From Alkalimonas collagenimarina (GTDB taxonomy: Bacteria; Pseudomonadota; Gammaproteobacteria; Enterobacterales; Alteromonadaceae): 64,000 nucleotides of DNA. This document shows, piece after piece, positions 37,211 to 47,137 of the stretch. The translations under genes were made by a program, and so were the position numbers. The notes beneath the pieces were generated by a model. It was not told the DNA's origin and searched no databases. It saw nothing but the letters and a program-made list of their open reading frames with translations. The DNA lies in NCBI RefSeq assembly GCF_030717845.1, contig NZ_JAUZVZ010000003.1, positions 1 to 64,000 of the forward strand. The letters run 5' to 3'. Each line of letters opens with the position of its first letter. Positions within the stretch are counted from its first letter, which is position 1.

Positions 37211-38755
37211 ATGACCACAGCCAAAAAACCGTTAGTTCTGATGATTCTGGATGGTTGGGGCCATCGCGAATCCTCCGAATCCAATGCCATTGCTCAGGCG
37301 AATACCCCGGTGATGGACAGGTTGTGGCAGCAGTACCCCCATACCTTAATATCTGGCTCAGGCATGGATGTTGGCTTACCCGAGGGGCAAATGGGCAATT
37401 CTGAAGTAGGCCATGTCAATCTGGGTTCTGGCCGGGTGGTGTATCAAGACTTTACCCGAGTGACCAAAGCCATCGACGACGGTGATTTTTTTCAAAACGA
37501 AGTGCTGGTTGATGCCGTGCAGCAAGCCATTGCAGCGAACGGCGCCGTTCACGTGATGGGGCTGTTATCGCCAGGCGGAGTGCATAGCCACGAAGACCAT
37601 ATACTTGCCATGCTGGAGCTTGCCCGTCAACAGGGCGCCAAACACATCTATCTTCATGCTTTTTTAGATGGTCGTGATACACCACCACGCAGCGCAATCG
37701 CATCATTGCAAAAAATTCAGGATTACTTCAATACGCACCAATGTGGTCAAATTGCTTCCATCATCGGGCGCTACTTCGCCATGGACCGTGATAACCGCTG
37801 GGATCGGGTAGAGCAAGCCTATCGCTTGCTTACACAAGGTGAAGCTAAGTTTCAGTCCGAAGGTGCCGTAACGGCTTTGGAGCAAGCCTATCAGCGAGAT
37901 GAGAACGATGAGTTTGTCAAAGCAACAGCCATTCTTGATGCGGAAGGCAAGGTGATCCGCATGCAGGATGGCGATAGCTTAGTCTTTATGAACTTTCGGG
38001 CAGATCGAGCTCGTGAACTGAGCCAGGCCTTTACCGAGCCGCAGTTTGATGGCTTTGAGCGTGAAGTTACGCCCCGGCTGAGCCAATTTGCTACCTTAAC
38101 CGAGTATGCGGCCGATCTGAAGGCGGCAGTCGCCTACCCGCCAGTGGCCCTCAATAATGTGCTTGGCGAGTGGTTAGCCAAGCATGACAAAACGCAACTG
38201 CGGATCTCAGAAACCGAAAAATATGCTCATGTGACCTTTTTCTTCAGCGGTGGTCGTGAAGAAACATTCGCTGGTGAAGAGCGCATTTTAATCCCATCAC
38301 CACAGGTTGCCACCTACGATTTACAGCCAGAAATGAGCTCAGAAGCGCTAACAGACCAACTAATCGAGGCCATCCAGAGCGGCAAGTATGATGTGATCGT
38401 CTGCAACTACCCGAATGGCGATATGGTAGGCCATACGGGTATTTTATCAGCCGCCATCCAAGCAGTAGAAGCCGTTGATCACTGTATTGGCCGCGTGGTC
38501 AGCGCACTGCAGCAGGTCGGTGGCGAGTGTTTAATTACCGCCGATCATGGTAATGCTGAACAAATGGCCGATGCCGCCTCTGGTCAAGCCCATACCGCCC
38601 ATACCAGCTGCCCGGTGCCTCTGATTTATGTCGGCCGCCCAGCCACAGCCGCAAGCGAGGGGATCTTAAGTGATATCGCCCCCACCATGCTGAAGCTGAT
38701 GAACATGGATATCCCATCTGAAATGACGGGTCATGCACTTTTTGAAACAAAATAA
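37211..38755 (+). CDS. gpmI: 2,3-bisphosphoglycerate-independent phosphoglycerate mutase
   Basis: Manganese-dependent glycolytic enzyme of the alkaline phosphatase superfamily. 514 residues. Phosphoserine nucleophile S64 in [10 protein letters not shown]; metal sites in MILDGWG near the start and [10 protein letters not shown] and AHTSCPVP near the end. envC starts inside its last 23 bases. Conserved gpmI-envC-yibQ order. Confidence 0.98.
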   Translation: MTTAKKPLVLMILDGWGHRESSESNAIAQANTPVMDRLWQQYPHTLISGSGMDVGLPEGQMGNSEVGHVNLGSGRVVYQDFTRVTKAIDDGDFFQNEVLVDAVQQAIAANGAVHVMGLLSPGGVHSHEDHILAMLELARQQGAKHIYLHAFLDGRDTPPRSAIASLQKIQDYFNTHQCGQIASIIGRYFAMDRDNRWDRVEQAYRLLTQGEAKFQSEGAVTALEQAYQRDENDEFVKATAILDAEGKVIRMQDGDSLVFMNFRADRARELSQAFTEPQFDGFEREVTPRLSQFATLTEYAADLKAAVAYPPVALNNVLGEWLAKHDKTQLRISETEKYAHVTFFFSGGREETFAGEERILIPSPQVATYDLQPEMSSEALTDQLIEAIQSGKYDVIVCNYPNGDMVGHTGILSAAIQAVEAVDHCIGRVVSALQQVGGECLITADHGNAEQMADAASGQAHTAHTSCPVPLIYVGRPATAASEGILSDIAPTMLKLMNMDIPSEMTGHALFETK

Positions 38756-39962
38756 TCGCTTGAAAAAGAGCCAGCCTTCGTCGTGCTGCCTTGATGGCAA
38801 CCGGCGGCTAAAGCCAGTAGTGCTCAGAGCCAGAATCAGTACTAGGCTAAGTGCCATGCTGCTGAGCTGCTTGCTGCTAAGTCACCCTGCGCTTAGCAAC
38901 CCAGAGCAAAGCTCAGAGCAAGAGCTGGCTCAAGTGCAAGAAGATATCCGCAGTACCGAGCAGCGCTTAAAACAGCAGCAACAAGCCTTTGCTGCAGCAG
39001 AAAAACAGTTGCAGCAAGCCGATCAAACCTTGGCCGAGGCAGGCAATCAAGTGCGTCGCCAACAACAAGCCTTAGATCGAACCCAGCAGCGCCTGCAGGA
39101 GCTTGAAAGCGAGCAAGATCAGTTGCAACAGCAGTTTGATGAACAACAAAAGCGATTAGCCGAACAGCTTCGGAGCGCTTATCAGCTGGGCAAGCATGAT
39201 TACACCCAGATGTTGCTTAACCAGCAAGATGCCGCTCAGCTAGAACGGGTATTGATTTACTACCAGTACTTCAATCGCGCTCGCATGCAACAACTGCAGG
39301 CCATTGAGGCCACTGCAGCCCAATTGCAGCAGGTACAAGTAGAGCTGCAACAGCAACAACAGCAACTGACCGAGCAACTGGCCAGTTTGCAACAACGCCA
39401 ACAGCAGCTGCAAAGTGCGCGTCAAGAACAGCAGGCTACCGTCCAGTCGCTGCAAGCCCTGTTGCAAGAGCAGGGCCGCCAGCTGGAATACTTGCGCCAG
39501 AACGAAAGTAGCTTGCAAGCCACCATTGATGCGTTAAAAGCCAAAGCGCAACAAATCACCATGGACGGCCTCACCGCGCTGCAAGGTCGCCTGCAATGGC
39601 CTCTACAGGGCCAGTTATTGCAACGCTACAATCAAGCTCGTGAGGGAGGGCTACGCTCACGGGGTATCTTAATCGCCGGTAGTGAAGGCGCCGAAGTCGC
39701 GGCCATTGCAAATGGTCAGGTGATTTATGCCGACTGGCTAAAAGGCTATGGCTGGGTGTTGGTGCTGGATCATGGGGAGGGCTTTATGAGTTTGTATGGC
39801 CACAACCAAAGCTTACTCAAAGAGCCCGGCGCGCAAGTAGCCGCAGGTGAACAGATTGCCCTGGTCGGGCGCAGTGGCGGTCAAGCCAGTGCCGGCGTGT
39901 ATTTTGAGATCAGGGATAAGGGCGAGGCCGTCAATCCGTTGTCTTGGTTGCAAAGTCGTTAG
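38733..39962 (+). CDS. envC: Septal amidase activator EnvC
   Basis: Periplasmic activator of AmiA/AmiB, itself controlled by FtsEX. 409 residues if the ATG overlapping gpmI is used; GTG at 38820 or ATG at 38856 would place the signal peptide ([17 protein letters not shown]) nearer the start, and no ribosome site settles it. A long glutamine-rich coiled coil (about 60-280) precedes a LytM domain (about 285-405). That domain lacks the zinc ligands (SRGILI in place of HxGxD, VYFEIR in place of HxH), as in E. coli EnvC. Partners ftsEX and amiB are in this window. Confidence 0.93.
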   Translation: MHFLKQNNRLKKSQPSSCCLDGNRRLKPVVLRARISTRLSAMLLSCLLLSHPALSNPEQSSEQELAQVQEDIRSTEQRLKQQQQAFAAAEKQLQQADQTLAEAGNQVRRQQQALDRTQQRLQELESEQDQLQQQFDEQQKRLAEQLRSAYQLGKHDYTQMLLNQQDAAQLERVLIYYQYFNRARMQQLQAIEATAAQLQQVQVELQQQQQQLTEQLASLQQRQQQLQSARQEQQATVQSLQALLQEQGRQLEYLRQNESSLQATIDALKAKAQQITMDGLTALQGRLQWPLQGQLLQRYNQAREGGLRSRGILIAGSEGAEVAAIANGQVIYADWLKGYGWVLVLDHGEGFMSLYGHNQSLLKEPGAQVAAGEQIALVGRSGGQASAGVYFEIRDKGEAVNPLSWLQSR

Positions 39963-40090
39963 GAAAAATAAACGGTTGAGTAAAGGCGTAAATTAGCGCT
40001 TTTACTGTCCGAAAAACGCCCTATAATGAGGTTATGAAATAAACAGGTCTTTGCCAAAGGTAGTGGGAAATGACCCATGTATAAGAATGA

Positions 40091-40882
40091 ATGGATGCCG
40101 TGCAACAAGTTACCCGCTTACTACTTTGTGTTCTAATCTGCCTGAGTGCCGCATTACAGGCTAACCAGCAGAAGCCGAAAATAGCCATCATCATTGATGA
40201 TATTGGTTACCAGCGCACTGATCTGGATATGGTGTCGCTGCCCTACCCGCTTACCATTGCCATTTTACCTTTCACACCCTACGGACAACGCTCAGCACAG
40301 CTGGCCTTTAGCCAACGTAAAGATGTCATGCTGCATATGCCCATGCAAGCCAGCAATAACAAAGAACTTGGCCCTGGTGGCCTCACTCGCGACATGAACC
40401 GACACGATTTTTTGCAGGAGTTGGATGCAGCGCTCAGTGATATCCCTTATGCGATTGGCGTCAACAATCATATGGGCAGCTTACTGACTGAACTAGACCA
40501 ACCGATGTCGTGGTTAATGCAACATCTGAAGCAACGGCAGTTATTTTTCGTCGATAGTCTGACCACCGTGCAAAGCAGAGCACGTTATCAGGCGCAGCAG
40601 CATGGCGTGACCAACTTAAGCCGGCATGTTTTTCTGGATAACGATGTCAGTGAAGCAGCGTTGCAGCAGCAGTTTGATTTACTCATTCGTATTGCCAGGC
40701 GCCATCAGCAAGCAATAGCTATCGCCCACCCCTACCCTGAAACCTACACCTTTTTAAAGCAGCGACTGGCCGAACTACCCGAACTAGGCATCGAGCTGGT
40801 GCCGGTGTCGTCGCTATTGCCGAAAGAGCATCAGGTGATAGCCGCAGGCTTCACCGCTCCAGCGATTGCGACCTTGGAATAA
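40091..40882 (+). CDS. yibQ: Divergent polysaccharide deacetylase family protein YibQ
   Basis: 263 residues with a signal peptide (about 1-24) and a NodB-like TIM-barrel domain of the divergent deacetylase (DUF610) family: IAIIIDDIGYQ, VMLHMPMQ, GVNNHMGS, FFVDSLTT and a late IAIAHPYPET motif. Histidines and aspartates that could bind metal are present; the substrate is unknown. Third gene of gpmI-envC-yibQ, 128 bases after envC, converging with a small leftward gene. Confidence 0.9.
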   Translation: MDAVQQVTRLLLCVLICLSAALQANQQKPKIAIIIDDIGYQRTDLDMVSLPYPLTIAILPFTPYGQRSAQLAFSQRKDVMLHMPMQASNNKELGPGGLTRDMNRHDFLQELDAALSDIPYAIGVNNHMGSLLTELDQPMSWLMQHLKQRQLFFVDSLTTVQSRARYQAQQHGVTNLSRHVFLDNDVSEAALQQQFDLLIRIARRHQQAIAIAHPYPETYTFLKQRLAELPELGIELVPVSSLLPKEHQVIAAGFTAPAIATLE

Positions 40883-40905
40883 CCTTCTGATATTAGAATT
40901 TAGCC

Positions 40906-41139
40906 CTAAGCCCTGACAAATCCGTCCAGCCATTTGCCGAAAACGGCTAAGGCAGCTTCATAGCTTGGGTAACTCCCTGCTACGGTAAACCACTGATTGC
41001 TAGCATAGTCTGGTAGCGTAATCATCAAATGACGCTTGTTTTTCTTTTGTACTCTGAACAATGGCAGCAAAGAGTGTCCTTGTTTTTGCCAATGCTGCAG
41101 CAGATCTATCGCTTCTTTTTTACTGATTACATCTGACAC
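40906..41139 (-). CDS. Small hypothetical protein of 77 residues
   Basis: Not recognised. Soluble, basic N-terminal half (QKKNKRHLM), aromatic C-terminal half (NQWFTVAGSYPSYEAALAVFGKWLDGF), no signal or membrane segment. Start is GTG at 41139 with AAGG ten bases upstream. It lies 73 bases after the lipase gene on the same strand and may be the last gene of that island. Confidence 0.55.
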   Translation of the reverse strand: MSDVISKKEAIDLLQHWQKQGHSLLPLFRVQKKNKRHLMITLPDYASNQWFTVAGSYPSYEAALAVFGKWLDGFVRA

Positions 41140-41212
41140 TGTAAATACACCTTTTGAAAAGCACCACCATAAAATGGGGCTACAGCTTTACTTAAACTAA
41201 CCTGTATACCGA

Positions 41213-42364
41213 CTAATCCAGCAATTCAATGGCTCGGCGAGCCGTGCGGTACATTGCTTCCAGTGTTACTTTGAAAACCCAGCGAATAAATCGCGCGCTC
41301 AGATCTTTTACCGTTGTCGCAACTTTACCAGCAAATACCAGCATATGGCCCAGCAAACCTTTTACCTGCTCGGCAAATTGTCCCCCTAGGTCCGCAATTT
41401 TTTCAACTGTGGCGGCCAGGTAATCGTAGAATGTCATGATACCGCTCACACCAACCTGTGCAGATACCGCCGTTAAATAACCAGCATCTTTTAATAAGGT
41501 GATCAGTGCATGGCTCAGCCGTTCCTGCCAGTGAGTGCTAAAGTTGCATTCAAAGCGACGCTCGTACGATAAACGTACAGTTTTAATGGTATCGCTACGA
41601 CGCTGCAGGTTTTCCCATTGCCCTTTTGCTGTATTGGTGTAACCGGGCCCACTATCCATAAAGTGGGCCTTTATTGAAACCCCGGTAGCAGCCGTAAGCT
41701 GCACACTACTGCCATTTAGCGGCGCATGAAAAAACGGCCATACCGGCACCATAGGAACGATGTCATTACCATGAATACAGCGGAAAATTTTATCAATGCT
41801 ACCCAATGATTTCAGAGCAAAGTCATTCAAACCAACCCGCGGAGCACCAAAGGTGTAGAGCACCACCTTATTACCAAAGCGCTGTTTAATCCAAATGGCG
41901 GCCAGATGAGCAAGCGCACCACCTAAGCTATGACCGGAGCAATGCACCACTCCATTGCCATTGTTGCGTAATAAAGGGGACAGCTGCTGCTCCAGCGCAG
42001 GCTGCATGCTTTTAAATACCTTCTGAAAGCCAGAATGCACCCGGCTCTGGTTATCCGCTATGGCGATACCGGCATTAAGGTCAGTGAAAGCATCCCGCAG
42101 ACTTGCCGTACCACGAATACCCAAAGCCACATCACCAGTAAAGCGGTTTACGCCTTTTCCAACGATGGCAAAGCCAGTAGTGCGGTTGAATAAACTCGAC
42201 AGCACACTGCCAGAACAGCCATGCACAACCCCTGCTTCACTGAAATCAAAAAAGCTGGTTAGTTGTCGTTTCTCAGCTGTAAACACATTTCCTTTTTTAA
42301 GGTTTTTAGCGTCATAGGCCTCTTTCGCAAGAAAAACTGCGGTTTGAGGAGGAAGTGCTAACAT
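41213..42364 (-). CDS. Class 3 lipase family protein, possible secreted effector
   Basis: 383 residues. Lipase_3 alpha/beta hydrolase core at about 35-215 with an intact triad: nucleophile elbow GHSLGG (S146), acid in NDIVPMVP (D201) and H213 in FFHAP. The region before the elbow carries GIRGTASLRD, typical of the family. A further 170 residues, helical, with a hydrophobic and basic end (about 310-380), follow. No signal peptide, so export would need a dedicated system. Eleven bases after a DUF6795-like gene. Whether this is a toxin or a housekeeping esterase cannot be told from sequence. Confidence 0.88.
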   Translation of the reverse strand: MLALPPQTAVFLAKEAYDAKNLKKGNVFTAEKRQLTSFFDFSEAGVVHGCSGSVLSSLFNRTTGFAIVGKGVNRFTGDVALGIRGTASLRDAFTDLNAGIAIADNQSRVHSGFQKVFKSMQPALEQQLSPLLRNNGNGVVHCSGHSLGGALAHLAAIWIKQRFGNKVVLYTFGAPRVGLNDFALKSLGSIDKIFRCIHGNDIVPMVPVWPFFHAPLNGSSVQLTAATGVSIKAHFMDSGPGYTNTAKGQWENLQRRSDTIKTVRLSYERRFECNFSTHWQERLSHALITLLKDAGYLTAVSAQVGVSGIMTFYDYLAATVEKIADLGGQFAEQVKGLLGHMLVFAGKVATTVKDLSARFIRWVFKVTLEAMYRTARRAIELLD

Positions 42365-42375
42365 TGGTAATATCC

Positions 42376-43002
42376 TTATTTGATATCAATTTCTTCAATT
42401 TGGCTTTCTAGTTCAGCCAGCATTTCTTGGACCTCTGCTTCTGAATACAAAGCTTTATCTGCATGTGTAAAGGTACACTTAGAGCCCATCGAGGGAGTGC
42501 TGTTACCCGGTATTTCAAGATTTTTAAGCTCAAAACTTTGATGCGAAGCAGACAGCTCGCAATGCATACCCGACAACACCAGATCAATGCTCTTATAATT
42601 AAGGTCATTTAAACCATACACACGAAAAATCTGGTCATCCTCACCAGCAACAGGATAATTTAAAACAAAAACCTGAATACCTATCGGGATTTCGTACAAG
42701 ATATGCGACCGAACTCTGAGGATTTTTCGAGGAAAGTAGAAACTGCCATCAGCAGCTGTTTTTACGATGTCCTGGTGTTTTTTATCGCCCCGGTACAGGT
42801 AGCGTTTTACCTCCAGGCCAGCGACAGGCTCTCCCTCGGAGGTGATAACACCTTTTACCTCCGGCGACCATTGCATTTCTGTTCCTTTTAGCCAACCAAA
42901 CACACCCGCCTCCACATTTGTTGCGACCATCAATAGCATCAAACCTAAACCTACGACTATCGCCTTATGATTCAATGATTGCCACCCAAGCATTACGGCC
43001 AT
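42376..43002 (-). CDS. Exported DUF6795-like protein, possible immunity partner
   Basis: 208 residues. N-terminal hydrophobic segment (about 14-32, signal peptide or anchor) followed by a carboxypeptidase-regulatory-like beta sandwich (EVKGVITSEGEPVAGLEVKRYLY...TAADGSFYFP) that I recognise as DUF6795-like, and an acidic helical tail. Three cysteines may form disulfides. Predicted periplasmic. It is directly upstream of the lipase gene and surely co-transcribed with it. Confidence 0.75.
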   Translation of the reverse strand: MAVMLGWQSLNHKAIVVGLGLMLLMVATNVEAGVFGWLKGTEMQWSPEVKGVITSEGEPVAGLEVKRYLYRGDKKHQDIVKTAADGSFYFPRKILRVRSHILYEIPIGIQVFVLNYPVAGEDDQIFRVYGLNDLNYKSIDLVLSGMHCELSASHQSFELKNLEIPGNSTPSMGSKCTFTHADKALYSEAEVQEMLAELESQIEEIDIK

Positions 43003-43155
43003 CCTGCCTATACAATAATGCGCAACATTATAAACGCACGACCCACACCGTCAACAAAATAAAAACATAATTAACGCTTTATTTGGTTTGCCGTGCAGGT
43101 TGCGTCTTACTTATGAAGAGTTTGTGTTATGCGATTTAGGCGGGGTGAAAAGTAC

Positions 43156-43184
43156 AAAACCACCGGCTTAGCGGTGGTTTTTTT
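43156..43184. terminator. Terminator downstream of rpoH
   Basis: AAAACCACCG and CGGTGGTTTT form a 10-bp stem with a six-base loop (43166-43171). Leftward, the stem ends in TTTTGTACTTTT, so it serves rpoH; the rightward T-run (43178-43184) is longer but no rightward gene precedes it. Confidence 0.8.
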
Positions 43185-43199
43185 GTGCAGCGTGCAAGC

Positions 43200-44051
43200 T
43201 TAGCTCATGGCGGCTTGTAGCTTTTTCATGGCGTTCTTTTCGAGCTGACGCACGCGCTCTGCTGATACGGCATAGCGGGCGGCGAGTTCTTGCAGCGTCA
43301 TCTTGTCTTGGTTTAACCAACGGGCGCGAATGATGTCTTGGCTGCGTTCATCCAGCGTACGCATGGCTGATTGCAGTTGATCGACCGCCAGGTCGTCCGA
43401 TTGCTGCTCTTGTACCTGACCAGCTAAGTCTGAGCCTTTGTCTTCCAGGTAATACGCAGGCGCAGTATAGGCTTGGTCGTCGTCGCCTTCCGGGGCATCG
43501 AATGGCATGTCGTAATTGCTCATGCGCGATTCCATTTCCCGTACTTCGTGCTCGGCTACACCAAGCGACTCGGCAACGTGCTGCACTTCATCCTGGCTGA
43601 ACCAGCCCAGATGCTTTTTCGATTTACGCAGGTTAAAGAATAATTTGCGCTGAGCCTTGGTAGTGGCTATTTTCACAATACGCCAGTTCTTCAACACATA
43701 CTCATGGATTTCTGCTTTGATCCAATGCACAGCAAAGGAGACCAGGCGCACACCAACGGCGGGGTTAAAACGCTTGACCGCTTTCATCAGGCCAATATTG
43801 CCCTCTTGCACTAAATCGCTGACTGGCAAACCATAACCAGAATAGCTACGGGCGATGTGGACCACAAAGCGCAGGTGCGACATAATCAATTGACGTGCTG
43901 CTGTGAGATCACCTTGGTCGAACAAGCGCTCGGCCAGGTCTTTTTCTGCTTCCGCAGTTAACATCGGGATTGAGCTGACAGTTTGAGCATAGGCCTCAAA
44001 GCTACTGCTGGCACCTATCGTCAGGGTCATCAGTTCAGAAGATTTTGTCAT
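43200..44051 (-). CDS. rpoH: RNA polymerase sigma-32 (heat-shock sigma factor)
   Basis: Directs transcription of heat-shock genes. 283 residues (E. coli 284): region 2 with [14 protein letters not shown], the RpoH box QRKLFFNLR at 134-142 (core and DnaK-control region), and region 4 helix-turn-helix [19 protein letters not shown]. Position next to ftsXEY is conserved with E. coli. A second ATG at 44030 is possible. A perfect CIRCE element lies 35 bases upstream, over the predicted promoter. Confidence 0.98.
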   Translation of the reverse strand: MTKSSELMTLTIGASSSFEAYAQTVSSIPMLTAEAEKDLAERLFDQGDLTAARQLIMSHLRFVVHIARSYSGYGLPVSDLVQEGNIGLMKAVKRFNPAVGVRLVSFAVHWIKAEIHEYVLKNWRIVKIATTKAQRKLFFNLRKSKKHLGWFSQDEVQHVAESLGVAEHEVREMESRMSNYDMPFDAPEGDDDQAYTAPAYYLEDKGSDLAGQVQEQQSDDLAVDQLQSAMRTLDERSQDIIRARWLNQDKMTLQELAARYAVSAERVRQLEKNAMKKLQAAMS

Positions 44052-44082
44052 TGCTTACATCCATCCATTTCAAGATGAAAAT

Positions 44083-44112
44083 ATATTAGCACTCTTTAGC
44101 CGAGAGTGCTAA
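44083..44112 (-). promoter_or_regulatory. Predicted rpoH promoter inside the CIRCE element
   Basis: Leftward TTAGCA (44112-44107), 18 bases, TAATAT (44088-44083). The CIRCE arms coincide with the -35 and reach the -10, so bound HrcA would exclude RNA polymerase. Hexamer matches are moderate. Confidence 0.5.
44086..44112. promoter_or_regulatory. CIRCE element (HrcA operator) upstream of rpoH
   Basis: TTAGCACTC (44086-44094), nine bases, GAGTGCTAA (44104-44112): a perfect match to the CIRCE consensus TTAGCACTC-N9-GAGTGCTAA. It sits between rpoH (start 44051) and the divergent EAL-HDOD gene (start 44238), nearer rpoH. HrcA itself is not in this window. Confidence 0.93.
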
Positions 44113-44237
44113 TTTTTATTTCATCTTTGCTAGAACAGCTTCGTCTAAAGGCATTTGCTTTCATTCTGATCAGAAATATGACGCTACTGGAAAATTGATT
44201 TACACTGGAGAAAATCATCATCAGGGAACTCTGCCGA

Positions 44238-45452
44238 ATGTATGGCTATGTCGCACGTCAGCCTATTTTTAACCAGCAACAACAGTTGATTGGCTATGAG
44301 TTATTGTTTCGTGATGGCGAGCACAATGCCTTTCCTGACATTGACCCGGATGAAGCCACCAGCCGCTTGCTGTCCGAGCAGCATTTATTGTTTGGCGTTG
44401 AACGCATTACCGCCAACAAATTAGCCTTTATTAACTTTGCCGAAGATAGCCTGCTGTATCATTTCCCAACCTCACTAGACCCAGCCACCACAGTGATTGA
44501 AATCTTAGAGTCGGTTCGCTACAGCAGTGAACTGATGACGGCTTGTCGCGAGTTACACGAAATGGGCTATCAACTGGCACTGGACGATTACACCTTTCAA
44601 CCTGAATGGCAACGGCTGCTGCCATTGATTAGCTTTTTGAAAGTAGATATCCGGCAAAATGCCATGGACGAATTGCCACAGCTGCTTCGTCAGCTCAAAG
44701 GCTTTACTGGCAAATTGCTGGCAGAAAAAGTCGAAACCATGACTGAGTTTCATCAATTGCAGGCCATGGGGTTTCATTACTTTCAGGGTTACTTTTTTGC
44801 CCGGCCTGAGATGCTTAAGCATAAACAGCTGGGGCATCATCAGATGCACTTACTTTCATTGATTGCTGAAGCGGCCGAACCAGAACTCGATTTTGATAAA
44901 TTGGTACAGGTCATTGAACGGGACTTGGGCTTGTCGTATAAATTGCTGCGCTTTATCAACAGCGCCTACTACGCTCGTGCTAACCCTATCCAATCGCTCA
45001 AGCATGCCATGGTGTTTATGGGCGAAACCGAGCTGAAAAAATTCATTGCTTTGGTGGCGCTATCGAATCTGTCGGTGACCGATCAGCCTGAATTGCTAAA
45101 GATGTCGATTATCCGTGCCCGCTTTTGCGATCAATTGACCAAAGCATCGGGCCAGTTGGAACTGCAATCCAGTGCTTTTTTAACTGGTATGTTGTCTTTG
45201 ATCGATGCCTTACTAGAACAGCCACTGGAGCAAGTCTTAGCTCAACTGCCTTTAGAGGAAGCTATTAAGAGTGCGCTGTTACAGCAACAAGGGGCCCTCG
45301 GCAAGTCACTGCAAATGGTGCTGCATTACGAGCAAGCCGATTGGCGGCACTATCAGCAGCAAGCTAACGGTACCATTGATGGGCAAACCGATGTGCGGGA
45401 GCTGTATCTGGATGCAGTCGATTGGGCAGAGCAATTGCAGCAGCTCAGTTAA
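44238..45452 (+). CDS. EAL-HDOD domain protein
   Basis: 404 residues: an N-terminal EAL domain (about 1-205) and a C-terminal HDOD domain (about 206-390). The EAL catalytic positions are all occupied: E in YELLFR, N in INFAED, E in EILESV, DD in LDDYTF, K in LKVD, E in AEKVET and Q in QGYFFARP; the usual DDFGTG loop is shortened. It could be a working phosphodiesterase, like the related V. cholerae CdgJ. Divergent from rpoH, convergent with ftsX. No membrane segment. Confidence 0.9.
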   Translation: MYGYVARQPIFNQQQQLIGYELLFRDGEHNAFPDIDPDEATSRLLSEQHLLFGVERITANKLAFINFAEDSLLYHFPTSLDPATTVIEILESVRYSSELMTACRELHEMGYQLALDDYTFQPEWQRLLPLISFLKVDIRQNAMDELPQLLRQLKGFTGKLLAEKVETMTEFHQLQAMGFHYFQGYFFARPEMLKHKQLGHHQMHLLSLIAEAAEPELDFDKLVQVIERDLGLSYKLLRFINSAYYARANPIQSLKHAMVFMGETELKKFIALVALSNLSVTDQPELLKMSIIRARFCDQLTKASGQLELQSSAFLTGMLSLIDALLEQPLEQVLAQLPLEEAIKSALLQQQGALGKSLQMVLHYEQADWRHYQQQANGTIDGQTDVRELYLDAVDWAEQLQQLS

Positions 45453-45473
45453 TAAAAACCGCCGCTACATCTA

Positions 45474-46454
45474 CTAGGGCCCGGTCGGCTCAATTGCGCG
45501 AATATGCCGACTGACCGATAAATACGAGCCAGCCAGACCCAGTGCTACTGCAATGCCAATCAAGGCCATAAACTCCGATAACGACATCGCCATTAAAGTG
45601 AAGTGGCTGTGATACAGCTCGGTAATGTGCCCAATAGCGGCTTCTAGCCACCACAGCATCAGCTCCACAATTAAAAATGCGAGGCAACCGCCAAACAAGC
45701 CAAACCAGACGCCGGTGTACAAAAAAGGCCGCTGAATAAACGCATCGGTCGCCCCGACCAGCTTCATCACTTCAATTTCTTCTTTTTTATTCATAATGGA
45801 TAAGCGAATGGTATTGCCAATAATTAGCAGCACCGCGCTCAGTAATAAAACAGCAATCGCCAGCACCGCTTGGCGCAGTAACAGCAGCATGGCATCGAGC
45901 CGCTCCAGCCAGGCGATATCCAATTTACCAAACTCGACGATTCGCTCCTGCTCAATTCTGGCGCGCAAGGTCTCGGCCGCCTGAGGTTGAGTATTGCGCG
46001 GCAGCACCAGCAACACATTCGGTAGCGGGTTGTCCGCTACATGTTGCATGGCCTGACCAAAACCAGACAGTTGGCTAAACTCTTCCATCGCTTGTTGTTT
46101 AGAAATGAAATGCACTTGCTCGATCTCTGGGTCGGCACTTAACATGGTTCGCAGGGTGGTAATTTGAGCCTCGGTGGCATCATCTTTGATGAAGAAGCTG
46201 ATTTCAGCGGCTTGAGTAAAGCTGCCACTGATGGACTGCACATTTTTTACCAACAGGTGCAAGGTAGTAGGCAGTGTTAAACTGACGCCCAGCACCGCAA
46301 TCGTCATCAAGGAAGCGAGTGGCGTGCGCCATAACTCACCCAAACTTCCAATGGCCTGACGTAAATGGTGGGTCCACGACATCCACCAGCGCTGCATCAG
46401 GCTGATTTTTTTTGCCGTCGCGCCAGTCGCCCGGCCAGAAAATAAAATACTCAC
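45474..46454 (-). CDS. ftsX: Cell division protein FtsX
   Basis: Inner-membrane partner of FtsE; the FtsEX complex relays ATP hydrolysis to EnvC and so to the septal amidases. 326 residues with four transmembrane helices (about 52-74, 202-226, 250-274, 292-314) and a large periplasmic loop (about 75-200) that would contact EnvC. Overlaps ftsE by 4 bases. envC and amiB are also in the window. Confidence 0.97.
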   Translation of the reverse strand: MSILFSGRATGATAKKISLMQRWWMSWTHHLRQAIGSLGELWRTPLASLMTIAVLGVSLTLPTTLHLLVKNVQSISGSFTQAAEISFFIKDDATEAQITTLRTMLSADPEIEQVHFISKQQAMEEFSQLSGFGQAMQHVADNPLPNVLLVLPRNTQPQAAETLRARIEQERIVEFGKLDIAWLERLDAMLLLLRQAVLAIAVLLLSAVLLIIGNTIRLSIMNKKEEIEVMKLVGATDAFIQRPFLYTGVWFGLFGGCLAFLIVELMLWWLEAAIGHITELYHSHFTLMAMSLSEFMALIGIAVALGLAGSYLSVSRHIRAIEPTGP

Positions 46455-47134
46455 AATGGCTCCTCGAACTGCAATAAGCCATCGTTGATCATTTTACCCT
46501 GCTTCAGCGTTAGGGTACGGTAGCGCATGCGAGCGACTAAACCATGATCATGGGTGGCAATCAATACTGACACGCCGACCTGATTAAAGGCTTCAAATAC
46601 CTGCATAATGTCTTTCGATAATTCCGGGTCCAAATTTCCTGTCGGCTCATCCGCCAGCAATAGCGGCGGTTTATTCACTACGGCACGGGCAATGCCGACC
46701 CGTTGCTGCTCACCGCCCGACAAGGTTTCAGGCAAACATCGGACTTTATCCAACAAACCGACTTTATCGAGCGCCGCGTGCACCCGCTTCACCATGTCTT
46801 TACCGGTGAAGCCTTCGATAATCAATGGCAGCGCGACGTTATCAAACACGGTATGCTCCATCAACAAGCGATGGTTTTGAAAAATAATGCCAATGTCGCG
46901 GCGGATAAAAGGTACCTGATGGCGCCGAATACGACTCAAATCAATTTGATTGATTAACACCCGCCCCGAGGTCGGACGTTCAATCAGGCTGATCAGCTTC
47001 AGCAAGGTACTCTTGCCCGCGCCAGAATGACCGGTAAGAAAGGCCATTTCACCTTTGGCCAGCTCAAAGCTAATGCGATCCAAGGCGATAAAACCACCCG
47101 GATAGCTTTTACTTACCTGATCAAAGGTCAGCAT
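46451..47134 (-). CDS. ftsE: Cell division ATP-binding protein FtsE
   Basis: ABC-type ATPase, 227 residues. Walker [10 protein letters not shown] at 35-43, signature LSGGEQQR, Walker [13 protein letters not shown] and switch histidine ATHDH. Three bases after ftsY and overlapping ftsX, forming ftsY-ftsE-ftsX as in E. coli. Confidence 0.98.
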   Translation of the reverse strand: MLTFDQVSKSYPGGFIALDRISFELAKGEMAFLTGHSGAGKSTLLKLISLIERPTSGRVLINQIDLSRIRRHQVPFIRRDIGIIFQNHRLLMEHTVFDNVALPLIIEGFTGKDMVKRVHAALDKVGLLDKVRCLPETLSGGEQQRVGIARAVVNKPPLLLADEPTGNLDPELSKDIMQVFEAFNQVGVSVLIATHDHGLVARMRYRTLTLKQGKMINDGLLQFEEPL

Positions 47135-47137
47135 ACA

